From assembly GCA_029204225.1 (NCBI GenBank), contig CM055092.1, positions 61,307,279-61,371,278 on the forward strand: 64,000 nt of DNA, in the 5' to 3' direction. Below, piece after piece: positions 45,801 through 58,800 of the stretch (position 1 is its first letter; each line of letters opens with the position of its first letter). The DNA comes from Diphasiastrum complanatum. Its lineage: Eukaryota; Streptophyta; Lycopodiopsida; Lycopodiales; Lycopodiaceae. Under the pieces are notes generated by a model, which was given only the letters and a program-made list of their open reading frames with translations, searched no databases and was not told the DNA's origin. The position numbers and the translations under genes were made by a program.

Positions 45801-48800
45801 ATACTTTTGCAGTCACCCAAAGATAAATAAATTGCTGCATGCAGAATCAGTTTACTTGATATACATATTCGAGTTGAGATTGATCTCGATTATTTTACCC
45901 TTTTATGTCATACACGTTTCCCATACTCAGAAATTTGTTATGCTAGTACTTTTTGACATGAGAGAGTTGAAGCAAATTTGTAGAATGGTTTTTTTAGTTA
46001 CGCCCACCTTTGTCAGACCACTCTTTGTTAATGTTCTTGTTTGGGTGCATATTCTCTGTCATTAAGTTGCATTTGGTGCTTGGTCTAGTGCTAATAGTGT
46101 CTTGTGATAGTCCTATCTAACAAGATATACGGTTCTGTTTGGGAATTCGGCATCTATTTTAGTCTTCTAACCTCATTAAGATGGTATACACCATTTATGT
46201 TGTATTGTTGGATGCAGATGAAAGAGAAAATGCCTCTTCAAAAGGTGACAAAAGCTCTTGAGACCGCTCCTCCAGCCAGAGACTTCATCGGTGCTTTACG
46301 AGTGCGTGCAGCAGAAACTGGCCTTCCAGGATTAATTGCAGAAGTAAAAAAAGCATCCCCTAGCCGAGGTGTCCTTCAGCCTGACTTTGATCCGGTACTA
46401 TAAAAAAAAGTCCAGAGCATTATCGAATATTGAGTGGCTTGTGGCTTTCCTATTTTTTGAACAATTTCATAGCATAGTGGCTTCAATGTTGCATTGTGCT
46501 GGATGGAGAGCAAATGGACATGTACTACTTTTCAATATTTCTTGTGTATGCTATAGAAGCTGTTGATCATTGTAGTATTCCATGATAGGAGTTAAAGCTG
46601 TCTCACCCTAAGTATTCCATGTGGTCATGCAGCAGCAGCGCACCTGGTTTCACTTACCCATATGAGGGCAGCCTTTGCTCCAGATTTTAAGAAATGTTAG
46701 CATTCAAATCCATCATGATGTTCAATGCCCTGACTATTCAATCGGAGAGGATGCCTGTTGATGCCGGCCATAACGACTACTATTTGCACTGACTTGCAAA
46801 TTTGTCTACCCTTAGAAATCCGTTCCGACCCTTACGTACTGTACGTTTCGGAACATACTGGGTTGGAACGCTTTTTTTTTAAATATAAAAAAACCGGTCC
46901 TGGAATGCCCCAACAATAATGAGAATCTCCAACTGCCAAGTGCATCTGTATACTGACATTGATTCCAAGCGCATCTGTATCCTGACATTGAGTATTCATA
47001 GCTTGTGAATCATAAATGATTGACCATCTGCATGATATTATTTCACATGAACAAAACCCTACCTCCTAGAGAAGCCTGCCCTGGCCCCTGCATACGAACC
47101 ATCTACTACTGGATGTTGTCTCAGTCTGATCTACTGGATTGCTGTCTGTGCGCATATCTATCTCTCAACCATCTATGTCTATCCAGCAATCTCCAGCGTA
47201 TTTCTTTATAGGTTGAAGTCAGTATCGCTGTTTTTTTCCTTGTTAAAAAATACATATTTTTGAAATTTGTTTTTTCAGAACGGGCAACTATGGTCTACCC
47301 CCACGCCCATGTTTGCCAAAAGTTCTAAGTTGTTTGTCTTCTGTTTATAGAACTACAGATTGTGCAATGTGATATTCAAAGCATAGGTCCCGCGGTACCG
47401 GGTACCGCGGATCCCGGTACCGCGGTACCAGTATGGTACCACGGTACCATATCGGTCCCGTGCGGTACCAAAAACAATTTTTTTTTTTTTACGAAAATAA
47501 CACGGAAATTTTTTTATTTTTTTATTATGGTACCGCCCTGGTACCACGGATCTGAGGGCGGTACCATAACGGCGGTACCACCATTATGGTACCGGCGGTA
47601 CCATAACGGCGATACCAAAGGGTACTATGATTCAAAGGTTGAAATTTTGATGCATTCATTTTACTTTGTTCCCAAGAATATCTCTAATATATTCAAATCT
47701 AACCTTGGAAATATCAGTTTTTTAAAGCAATGTTTGCTCGTGTAGTGAATGTGCAAACATGTTTGCAAAGTTCAAACACAACTGTTTGAAGGTATGAAAG
47801 ATTTGCTGGTAACTATGATGCCAGCATGCAAGAAATGTTTGGTTTCATTCAGTATCAGTTTACTAGATGCACAAAACCTTTATCAAATCTGCTGAACTCT
47901 GTTGCCAAGGTTTTAGAGATGGAATGTTCGTGGAGGATATCAAGGTTAAAAGATAAGGTTAGATTGTCTTGGACAGACACAGGGATGTGAATGAAATGAC
48001 AATGAACTTGTAGATCTTTTTGTCGATAACAAAATAGCTTACGTCCCTAGATGCTACGCGTTTGCGTCAAAGTTCCAAGTTTCTGTTGCATGCATCAGAA
48101 CTCAAAATGAATTTTCCAGATGAATTTTTTGTACTCATATCACTTTTCAGGTGAAAATTGCCAAGGCTTATGAACTGGGTGGAGCTGCCTGCCTTAGTGT
48201 GTTGACAGACTCGAAATACTTCCAGGTAAATTTGTGGAAGATATAGTGGACTAAGCAGCAGTTGCAAGAAAGGATCAGTTGCTTCACATCATTAGTGGTG
48301 AAAGTTCAGCCCTTTATCTCTATTGTTCCTTTCTTACTCCATAATAAGCATGATGGTCCCTTTTGACCAGGGGAGTTTTGAAAACTTGGCATTAATTCGG
48401 GAGGCTGGAGTTCAGGTAATGTGAAGGGCATGTGCAAACAATCCAAGTTGGTACATGTTTCAGATACATCTTTAACTGGGCCTTGTTTGTCTTGTATACA
48501 TTAGCTCTTGGGTTTACACACAATTAGAGTTTGTTTGTTTGCGTCGTACCCTCCTTTCTAGTAACTGACAAGTAATTGTTTGAATGCAGTGTCCACTTCT
48601 GTGCAAGGAATTTTTCATTGATGCTTGGCAGATTTATTATGCCCGATCTAAGGGTGCAGATGCAATTCTCTTGATCGCTGCAGTTTTGCCAGATCAAGAC
48701 CTACGTTATATGTCCAAGATTGCTAAGTCCCTTGGGATGGCTGCACTTATCGAGGTACATATTGAGTTGTTCCTGACGTGCTGATGTCCAGAGAATTTAA

Positions 48801-49841
48801 AGTTAGTGACCCTAAGCTGAGCTTATTTCGGAGATGAATGGAAAAGTCATTAGTTATGCTCACAAAAATTACAGATAATCGTACATTCTGCTTTTGAGTT
48901 TGTATCAGTAGGTGCGATATGCTCTAGCATCTTGGTAATTTTCTTCATGTGACTCCAAACATTCTTTATTTTTCTCTTTTTTGGTATACAGCTGACTGAA
49001 GTTAACCTACATCAAAGATGTTAGAGCTTTTTGAAAGTGAAACTGGGCTTATTTCGTTTTTTGTGTTGCAAGATTCTGTTGAGATCCTCCAGTTGATTTT
49101 ACTATTCTTTACTTATCCATTGGAGTTTTTGATTGCAAGATCTTGCTGGTCAAGGTTTGTCAAACATTAGAATATCTATATATATATATATTTATTTGTG
49201 AAATTAGAATATATCCAATTTCACAAATTTATATAGAGAAGTCATTGATGTCATAACTTAGAAACAATATACGAGCAACTCAAAAAGTCAAAGAACTTAA
49301 GTCAAAACAATACTATAAAATTCAATAAACAAAAAATCTCAGCCAAACAACATTGCCTATGTCTCATCAGTACCCAAGCATAAGTTGCTAACTGGGTCTC
49401 GAAAGAATCCGGATTCTCTTGGGTAGACACTGTGTTGACTAAGAAGCAAAAGACAACCAGTAAGAAGAAAGAAAAAATAATAGTAATTCAAAATTCGAAA
49501 TTTATAAATCTAATTTAAAATAAAATAAAAATAAAAAATTAAATAAAATAAATAAGAACAAAGATCATAATATGTATACGAGTCATAGATGCACTGCATT
49601 TCTGAAACGCGGTTCTGAAAAATTCAAAAAAATTCCAAAAACTTTTTTTTTTTTGGTTCTTTTTTGGGTGATATGGGTATCAGATGAAAGCTCTAATTAA
49701 GAGCATAATTACTGTGTAGTTTGTCGAATGTTTCGGGTGCAGGATGGTCTAGTTTAGGTGCATCAACTTCCAGGTTTACGCTATTGCTCCTTTTAATATT
49801 AAAAATCTATTAAAAAAAATAATGCCCCAAAATTCTCCCTC

Positions 49842-49890
<49 letters not shown>

Positions 49891-52800
49891 ACAAAGAACA
49901 GTACTGAATCATTACACTGTTGTGAATAGGATCATCATAATATACAATATCGGGCCACATGGCATCAAAATGGGGTACAATGATGTTCCATGAACGTAAT
50001 GAAAACTACACAACTAAGACTCGTCAGAGTCATGGTAGGAATCATCATTTGAATCTGTGCCTGACTGCAGATCCCAAGGGTCTGTAGATGAATCGGAACT
50101 GGAGGGAGCCATATGCCGTGGTGTGGCCCTGGCTCAGCTGCGTGCTCCGGCTCTCTGCTACGTGCTCTGGCTATCCTCCCCCTGCCTTTGCCTCTGCCTC
50201 TGCCTCTCTCCCCTCCTCTGGCTCCCCTCTGCCTGCCCCCACCCCTGTGTCTACCCTTGCGTGTCTGTGTGTCAGGTGGCTGTGATCCTACGCCCTGGGA
50301 TGGCCCTACCCACTGTGATGATGCTTGGCCGACGGCTGCCTGCGATGCTCCACTCCTGTCTACAAAAAGCAAACTCAGCCCCCCCCTACCAGAACCTCTA
50401 GGTCTCCCTCTAGGCCTACATGCAGGAATGGCTGGCTCCTCCTTTGTCTCCGCATCAGAGTCCACCAGCAGGTCAGCCAAGTCATCCCCCTGTGCCTCCG
50501 CCCCCATCTCCTCATCCTCCTCCGTATCCCCCTCAACCCACTCCTCCTCCTCCTAATAGTCAGCCCCGAGCTCCTCTCCACCCTCCAAGCCCTCATCATC
50601 CCCCTCCTCAGCCCCATCCCTCTGCCTGTCTGCCCTCCTCGAACGCCGTAAAGCCCGTGCGTCAGCCTGTGCATGTCTATAGAACTCATCATCCATCTCC
50701 TCCTGCGTGGGTGGTGCCCGAGGAGCAGCAACTGCCGAATCTACCAAGCAAGTGTCATGGTTCACCTGCAACCAAAAACAATACATTGTTGTCAAGCAGG
50801 TATTTTGCAATTCATTGCATAATTCGAAAGCAATTCAATTCGTCAAAGCATAACAAGAAACAGGGGGTAATGATGTGACTCACCTTGAGCATCTAGCCCC
50901 CTCCTCGTGTGCGCCTCAGCATACGGCCGTTTGGTGTTCACAAACACCAACCGCCTACACTGCTCGATGGATAACCTGTTCCTCTTCTGCGTGTGATACA
51001 AGGCCCAGGTGCTCCAATTTCGCTCGCAAGCTCCTGCTGAACAGTCTTGTGCAAGGATTCTCTCGGCCAGTCGCCGCAGGTCACCTGTGCTGCGCCCGTG
51101 GTAGCCCCACCATGTAACGGGCCTCAGTTGATCCTCCCTCCGCCGACTCTGCTCTCCATCGAAAGGAAACTGGTAGCGCTCAAAGATGAGCAGCTGGTGT
51201 GCAATGTTAGCGAGCATCGGACCTGTTGGCAAAAGAAAAAGCCCAGGCACATGTAAGTCCCCTCGAATTCACACACTAGCAATGAGCACACTACCGCAGT
51301 GCGTCCTTCACCTTTGTCAATCACTCTAGCACCAAGAAGTAAAACGCAAAGCGTGTGGGTGTTGGCTTCTTCGGGTTTAGGTGCAAGAAGGTGCGGAATA
51401 GGGCCAGCACACGCCTCTTCCTGGTAACAAAAGTGACCAGGCACATGGCTGTAGAAGTGATCTCGGATTGCCGACGTATGTTGGTCCATCCATCACTCAA
51501 TATCGTGCATCCATACCTGCCACAAAACACCCATTAGCCACATGCAAAAATTGCGCCACAAGTAAACCCTAAACGCATGCAATGGGTTTATGGAAACAAA
51601 GTACTTACATCTGCCAAGCTGAGCGAATGGAACTCAGCTCCCGCGTGATGGTCTCCTCCTCTTGACGAGGCATCCTGCCTCGCAATGCCTCTCGTCTGGG
51701 AGGCGTCCATGTAGCATCCACGGCTGCCACCTGTGTGCAAAACTCCTTGAACACCCAAGTGTTAGCAACAACAAAAGGAATGCCGCACTCGTAAAAGAAC
51801 TGGCCAGCAAGTCGAGTGCATCGGGCATGCTGCTCTCTCTGCCACCCACATCGGTCAAGGGTCTACTGTTTGGGCCTAACCTCTCTCTGTTGTGTATATG
51901 GCGCTCGTGGTCTAACACGCGAAATGGATGGTTGATCTGTGGGTGTATCACTCTCTCTAGGAGGACCTGTCGAAGCATGTCCAACATTTGCCGCCGAAGA
52001 AGAGGGGGGACGAGAAGGACCCACTGCCGCTGATCCAACCTGCTCATGTGACGCTCTCCCCTCTGAACTAAGCCCTGCTGCTGCAAGTGGAACTGGAGTG
52101 GCCTACCTGTGAGCCCTGCCTGTGAACCTGCAGCTGCTCCTGCTCCCTGTCCCTGTCCCTGTCCGGAAACCTGTGATGCACCATCGGGCCCGTACATAAT
52201 ATAGACAACCTCTGCCTCTCCTCATCAGAAATCTTGGGGCAAATAGATATGCCCAATGCCCGCCCACCTGGCCCTCTGACCCTCAGTAAGTGGGCCTTAA
52301 CCCTGGTAAGTGATCTTGTGAAGAGACCACCACAATGCAAGCATCTCCATCTGCGCACTCCTGTGCCATGGTGTGTAGCCACATCCCCCTCGGTAAGCTC
52401 AACCTCGCCCCGAAGGCCTCGACCCCGCACCGGCATCGTGTCGACACGAGATCAAATCTGCAAACAAAAATAGGCAGGCAACCGTTCAATAGAAGAAAAC
52501 ACACTGCATTGAAAAACATTACCAGCCTAAAACAGAGCTCAACACATCCGAGCACACGTCACATTGATTCTAGTAAAATCATAGCAAGTGCCAAAAAACA
52601 CACGAGATTAGGGCGAGGGATAAAATCATTTCAGTTTGAGCGAAAACGGGCGACTGACGCTAGCGTGGGAGTCCTTGCAGGCGTAAATGAGTGCAGTGCA
52701 GGCCTAAACCACGCTACTGGCAAATGCTTGCACGATGTTCCACACCTAAACCCTAAAAAACATGGAATTAGGGCATGGAAATTGAAATTTGTGATACGGA

Positions 52801-55800
52801 CATAGACGGGCGGAACGAAGGTCATAGGAGTTTCTGCAGGCATGTGGAAATGCATTCTAGGCTCATAAATCACCTGAATCGCTTGCCCACATGTCATTTT
52901 GTGAAAATGAAAAAAAACACAAGCATTTGGAATGTGGTGTTCAAATCTCGCTAGGCATGCCGTAACGGCTGAAACTGACGCCGTAGAAATCACTGTGGGC
53001 ATGAAGAAAGGTGGTCTAGAGCCAAACTATGCTCGATCTGGTTGCCTATAGCTCAATGTCAACACGTGCAAAAAATCAAGCCTATACTCACCAAATATTG
53101 AAATCTGATCGTTTCGCTCTCCACGAAGCTCAGATCCCCCTGGCACCATGCACACCACCTCCGTATCGCCGAGTAGATGCCTGCCGAATATCCACACGCC
53201 TCGATCAGACACCTGTAGCTCAATATAAAAAAATTTACCTCCTCCACGGCTGGCGCGATTTTGACCGTGAGGTGCAAAAAAATTTTTATATACTGTTTCT
53301 TTTTGTGCAATTTTGGGAGCAGAAACGCGTTTTCAGAAACGCGTGCCCTCATATACGCGTTTCTGTGCATCTATGATACGAGTTACTAAACCAAAGACAA
53401 AATACTAGAGACAAAGCGGGCTCCTTCGCTCGCCACTTTTCTGGACTCTATTATTAATCATCTTAAACATACCATAAGCTGAAATACAAAAGATAAAACC
53501 AAAAGAGTCTAAAACAGTTCGAACTTTTCTCATGATTTTCTTAAACGAGTAACCCTTATGGAGTAACAAAATGATTAGATTGCTTGATTGGTCTACAAAA
53601 GCATCTCTACTAATACAAAGACGAGAAAACCTGTAGAATTGAGAAGTGATCACTCCATATTGAATAGAATTTGAAATATTTGAAGAAATATGAGGCATGC
53701 AAATTATGTTCAAGTTACTGTATTCTTGCTGCAGCCTTTTATCAAAAATATCAACCAATAAACCTGACCTAGCCTGGCTTATAGAAAGGTCTTAAAAATT
53801 GCAGTTATCATCACTAGTTGTACAATTAAGCTCACATGAGTCTCTAGGATAGATTAACAGGAACATCTGCATCCTTAAGTAAGTTAGCATTCATAACTTC
53901 GTGCTTTCTAAGAATAGAGCTCAAACTAATTTTGTCAAGATTAGGTGAAGTAAAAATTGTGATGAGTAGATCTTTACTAGAGGTAAAACATTTAGTAGGA
54001 GTATTAAAAGTAGCACGAGGAGAAGGGAGAGGAGGAGAAGGTGTGATCACAACTTGTGGAATGTAGCATTCTGGAGGAGGGGGTAGATGTTCTGATATAG
54101 GGTTCCAAACTTTCAGACCATTGCGAACATAAGGTGTAATGTTTTTAGGTTTTGAGTGGGTTCTCCACAACATGGAAGTTTATTTAGCTAAGTTTCTACT
54201 CTTTTGCAACATGGACTTACCCTCAAGATTATAACCTCCAGGACAAAAGGACTGAATGGAAAAACCAGCACCAATCAACAGGTCCAAATGAAAACCAAGC
54301 TATACGTAATAACCAGGAATGCCATATAGCCATAGCATCAGCATGGACTGCAGGAAACCTATATGTAGAAACACAAGGAGACTGAAGGATCCCCGTATAC
54401 TCATCTAGAAAGATCCCAGCATATAAATACCCTAGATAAGTGATAGTGACCATCTGGCAAATATCCTCGGATGGAAAATGTGTAACGGTAAGGGCGAAAG
54501 GCTCATGAATCATGTCAGGAACCGTAGAAATATCATGAGGCAGATCACAAACCTCAAGCAGAGATCCATGGAATAAAGCGAAAGAAGATACAACCTGATC
54601 ACCAATAGCGAGGGAACCAACAAACATGGACCTGTGAAGAACCCCATAGAAATCAGCAGGAACATCGGCCATAACGGACTCAAGAGACTGAGATATAGAG
54701 ACCAATGGAGAAGATACTGCACCAACCACTGAACCAGGAGGGCTATTTGAAGTATGCACAAAAGCAATAGTAGAAATACCACCAAGGTATACGGCCTCAA
54801 TATCAATGAAACCAGGAATGACCACCGAATATGATATCTGTGAATCAAGGCATATAGGCGCAAGGCACGTAGCAACAACCTGTAAATCCGGAGCAGCATC
54901 AACCTGAGTAAGAGGACCCACGGACGGTGAAAGTGAAGCAGCAACTAATGTACTCTGAATGGAAAGAAGAGCTGCATCATGAGCCTTTGGCAGGCTACGC
55001 ATAAACTGCTTCCCGGTAACCAACTGATAGTCACGCTGGGAATCAATACCAGAAAGTAAATGATGCCGACCAATATGTGTAAAAGACAATGTCTGCTGAG
55101 AAAGATCCACAGCAACAATACCAAGTGACGAAAACCAATCTGCACCAGAAATAATGTCATAGCGCTCCAGAGGAATAATATAGAAATTTGCCTGTCCAGA
55201 GAAGTCACCAATGCCATAGTCCAAGCCCTGAAACATCTGAGAATTGGAAAAAGAATGGAAACAAGCAACCTCGACACTGAGAGACTGTGTAGCAGAAATA
55301 GGAGTAGCACGAATCCTGGTGGAAATATAACTGCTAATAAATGAATGTGCACTGTCCGTATCCACCAAAGCAATATACTCTCGTCCCAAAATGCGAACAC
55401 TTAACCGAATAGAACAAAGACCAGGACGCCCACGGCCCAAGTAGCATAAGCAAGCTGTGCATGGCAAGCGGCAGAAGCAGGATCATCAGGAAGCGGGTCA
55501 GCCGGCTCATCAACAGAATGTGGGTCAGGAGTATCAAGAATCTGGATATAAACATCAGAATCATAAGGAGTAAGAGTTTCACGGTAAAAAACATCGGTAG
55601 GAGGACCAGGAGGAACGGTAGTAGAAGAAGCCAAAGTAGGAGAAGCAGTGGAATGAGAGCAAAAAAAACGAGAAGAAGTGGATAACTCAGGATACTTATG
55701 CTGCAAGGTAGTAGCCAAGGAGATAGCATCTGAGAGAGTAAGAGGCCGAAAAGATGAGACATCATATCGTAAGGAGTCTCTAAGACCGGCAATAAAACGT

Positions 55801-58800
55801 GAAATAAGCTCTGTAGGATGAAGATCAGTAAAAAGGTAAGAAAGCTCAGAAAACTGATCAATATAAGCAGTCAAATCACTAGTATGGCGAAGGCTACGAA
55901 ACGGATCACGTTGGCGAACCAACCACTGTGGGTCAATCATAGCCATACGAAGATCATGACGAAAAGTAGGCCATATATGTAACCCCTCACGAGTAGGCTC
56001 AGAGTGATAGACACGCCACCAAGTCTGAGCTCTACCATCTTAATGTAATGCGGCCAACTGCACTTTCTGGGTTTCAGTCTTGGGATATATAAGAAAATAG
56101 GTCTCTAATTCAAAGAACCAATTTTCCAAGATATTCCCGTTAGACGAACCAGAATAAATAGTAAGCTGGATGCGATCACGAAAATCACAAGCAAAATGGG
56201 GCTCAGGATTACCTGAAAAAGTAGGAGAAGGAAATCCTGGTGGTGCGGAGGGAGACCAAACGTACTACCAAAAGCACCTCCTGAAGATGAAGCAAGAGCA
56301 GGCGTACTCAAAATAGGAAATAAAGGTGCTTTACCAAGACGATGAAGAATGTCTGGGGGGATGGTATCCCCTCGTGGTAGGATAAGAGACGAGGGGTGTG
56401 CACACCTCTCTCTCTCTCTCTCTCTCTCATGTGAAGCAAGGTTGGAAGAGGGTTGGATTGTCACGGAGAACAGGGGAACATGTGAAAGAGGGTGTGGGTA
56501 CCTCATGTGAAGGATTTGAGATCCATTAAGATCCAAATCTACAATGTGCTCAATGGGAAAGACCCGAAAAGAATCAAAACCACATTTGGCTATAGCAATA
56601 TACAAAGGTTGTAACTCTTCTTTAGGAAACAAGAGCTATGTACTCTTCTAGCTTCTCGAACATGTTCTTGAAAACGTACAAAAGCAGACCGAAAAGTTTG
56701 GCCAACAGATACCATGCTAATATTTCTTATCTTAGAAGCCTGTTCCGAGCAAAAAGGGTCGGAACGTTCCGTTCCGGAACGTACTGGGTCGGAACGAGTT
56801 AGTGTAAATTCAAAAAATTACGACCCTACTGATCCGTGACTTCTGCATTTCACAGATATCGATCAAGGTAGCGAGCAGGGAAAGTAAGGTTGTTAGATAG
56901 GTGCACTGCTGGCCCGCGACTTCACCATTTCACAACAGCGAGCTTAATTAACGGCTGATCGTTAACGGGCAACTAAGGAGTGTTCATAATCAACGGGCAA
57001 CTAATCGTTTTGTAGTTGACAGCAAGCTTGTGAGTGTGTGTTCATAATTAATGAGCAACTAATTTGACAACAGCTGATCATTTTTTTGCTGTATTGCTGC
57101 GGATGGATTTTTCCACCAAAAAACCGGACACGAGAACAGGATTTTTGCGGAAGTTCTGGAGCTGCTGAACTACGCAGCAGAGAGCATGATCGAAGGCGCC
57201 TTAAAACGTCAATCACAAATAGCTAGACATCATAAACGGACCATAAATTAATATTTAGCATAAACGTAAACATTTGAATACCGACCAGTTGAAGATGCTC
57301 CACCGTAATTTGCTCAACCAATATATGCTCAAAGCTGGGTTGGAATGGACCCTTTGTAAATACTTGCATTTTTTTTTTTTCCGAAACGGAATGCGTTCTG
57401 GAACGTGTTCCAGAATGCATTTTATTCCGGAACGGGCAACTAAGCTTCGTATGTTATAAATGACATAGATTTCTTGGGTGGTATGGATTGGGCTAAGAGG
57501 CATAGATGAATGCACATGCTTTTCTCGAAGACTTCTAAGGCGATTCAAAATTTTAATATGGTTATTCGTATAATGAGTACTAACAAGCAAAGACTTAAAA
57601 ATAGACCATTTCTGTTTTCTGGCATAAAGATTTTGTCTTGATGCTGTGTAGATTTTCCTATTCTTTGCTGTTTCACGAGTTAATAGCACTTAAAGCTCAT
57701 TGATCAAACATTCTTAGCTCAAGATGTTGCATCATCAAGTTTTTTCACATTTTGGCTTGATTTTTTTCGCTTAATTGTAAATTTTTATATCTTTGTGTTT
57801 CATATAGTAAGACGCTTATAGTGGACTTTATGTGTTGAAAATCTGATATCAGAAGTCAAGATACTATAGATATTATTAAGGTCATTCAACTATTTGTTAG
57901 TGTTAGCACTTTTGCACTTTTTTGTGTCATTTTTTGAAACTATTTCATTCATCTCTCAATTGTAAGTTGTTTCTATTGCACCTTATAGATCTCAATTCTT
58001 GGGAGTAGAAGTTCAATTTTCATTTTTTTTTTCTTTGCTGATTTTTTTCAGTGCATGGGACAACATTTTGAGTCTACTGGTGCTCATTTCTAGTGGGTTT
58101 TATCCAACAATTAGTTTTTAGCCCAATTTTTCCAATCCTTTATTTTGAAGTTGATCTTGTTTTTGTGTTTGTGTGTCCATTTAGCATAGTTGGGGTGACA
58201 GCTAGAGTCCACTCCCTCAGGTATTTGTTTAAGTGTATATACTTCTCACTATAAATGCTCGAAGAGTCATCATGCCTGCTTCTTCTTCCACTAGTGATGT
58301 TTTGTAGCTAGTGGAACATAACCTACTGCCAAACCTATGGCAACAGGTGCTTTCTTAGTATGAGCATCAATGTTGCTTGCAAATATTTCTTTCGGATTCT
58401 ACTAATATGGATTCCTTTGAGTTTCAATTGTTGATCATGTTCCATCTCCTATGTTGCATTTTGAGGATGTTTTCTATTATTCGTAGTTGCATCGGAAGCA
58501 AGTTTGCTTTGCTACATTTTCTGATTGCGTGAAGCATTGAATAACATTGAATGAGCCCTGTACATCTACACTCTATGGTTATGGGACCAGTATCCATGCA
58601 CCTGCTGGAAGATGTTTTGACCGGTCTTCTATCGAGTCGTACCTTCTTGCACATCATACAAGGTATTGTGCTTTTTAACACTTACGGAACTAGCAATTAG
58701 TGAAGCAAGATTAACTAATTAATTTCAAAGTGCAAAATTAATACTCATGAGGGGTAGCACTCCTTCCTCAACACTCTAGATTTTTAACATGCTAGCTGTG

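Larger units (their letters stand above)
37959..46217 (+). other. IGPS intron 2 (8.26 kb): mostly unrecognised repeat sequence
   Basis: It contains a copia LTR and primer site at 40431-40806, CACGA/TTTCG-rich simple sequence at 43.9-44.7 kb and a gypsy integrase scrap at 45.35-45.57 kb. The stretch 38.0-40.4 kb has no recognisable pol domains and would be the interior of the element owning the LTR. 40.8-43.9 kb shows loose repeats (two copies of ACTCTAATTGATT-type blocks near 42640 and 42770) but no protein motif. Confidence 0.5.
49576..53383 (-). mobile_element. hAT DNA transposon with 8-bp target-site duplication
   Basis: ATACGAGT occurs at 49576-49583 and again at 53376-53383. Immediately inside are CATAGATGCAC (49584) and its complement GTGCATCTATG ending at 53375, so the element is 3792 bp with short terminal inverted repeats. 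Subterminal TTTCTGAAACGCG / CGCGTTTCTG words occur at both ends. The 8-bp duplication and the minus-strand BED, SDGWT and CERNWS-type transposase parts make this a hAT element. The identical duplications suggest it is not ancient, yet the transposase is defective. Confidence 0.95.

Noticed and set aside
47353-47745. 127-codon + strand frame across the GGTACC cluster (many GTAV/PWYH repeats)
   Set aside because: The apparent repeats come from the palindromes and the frame has no start or neighbour that supports translation.
50057-50878. Pro/Ser-rich + strand frames of 108-152 codons
   Set aside because: They are the complement of the Gly/Arg and acidic tail of the hAT transposase; the minus strand carries the motifs.
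54510-55861. Leu-rich frames of 144-175 codons overlapping the gypsy gag-protease
   Set aside because: Alternative frames of the gag-protease block; the Leu richness is a frame artefact, not membrane proteins.
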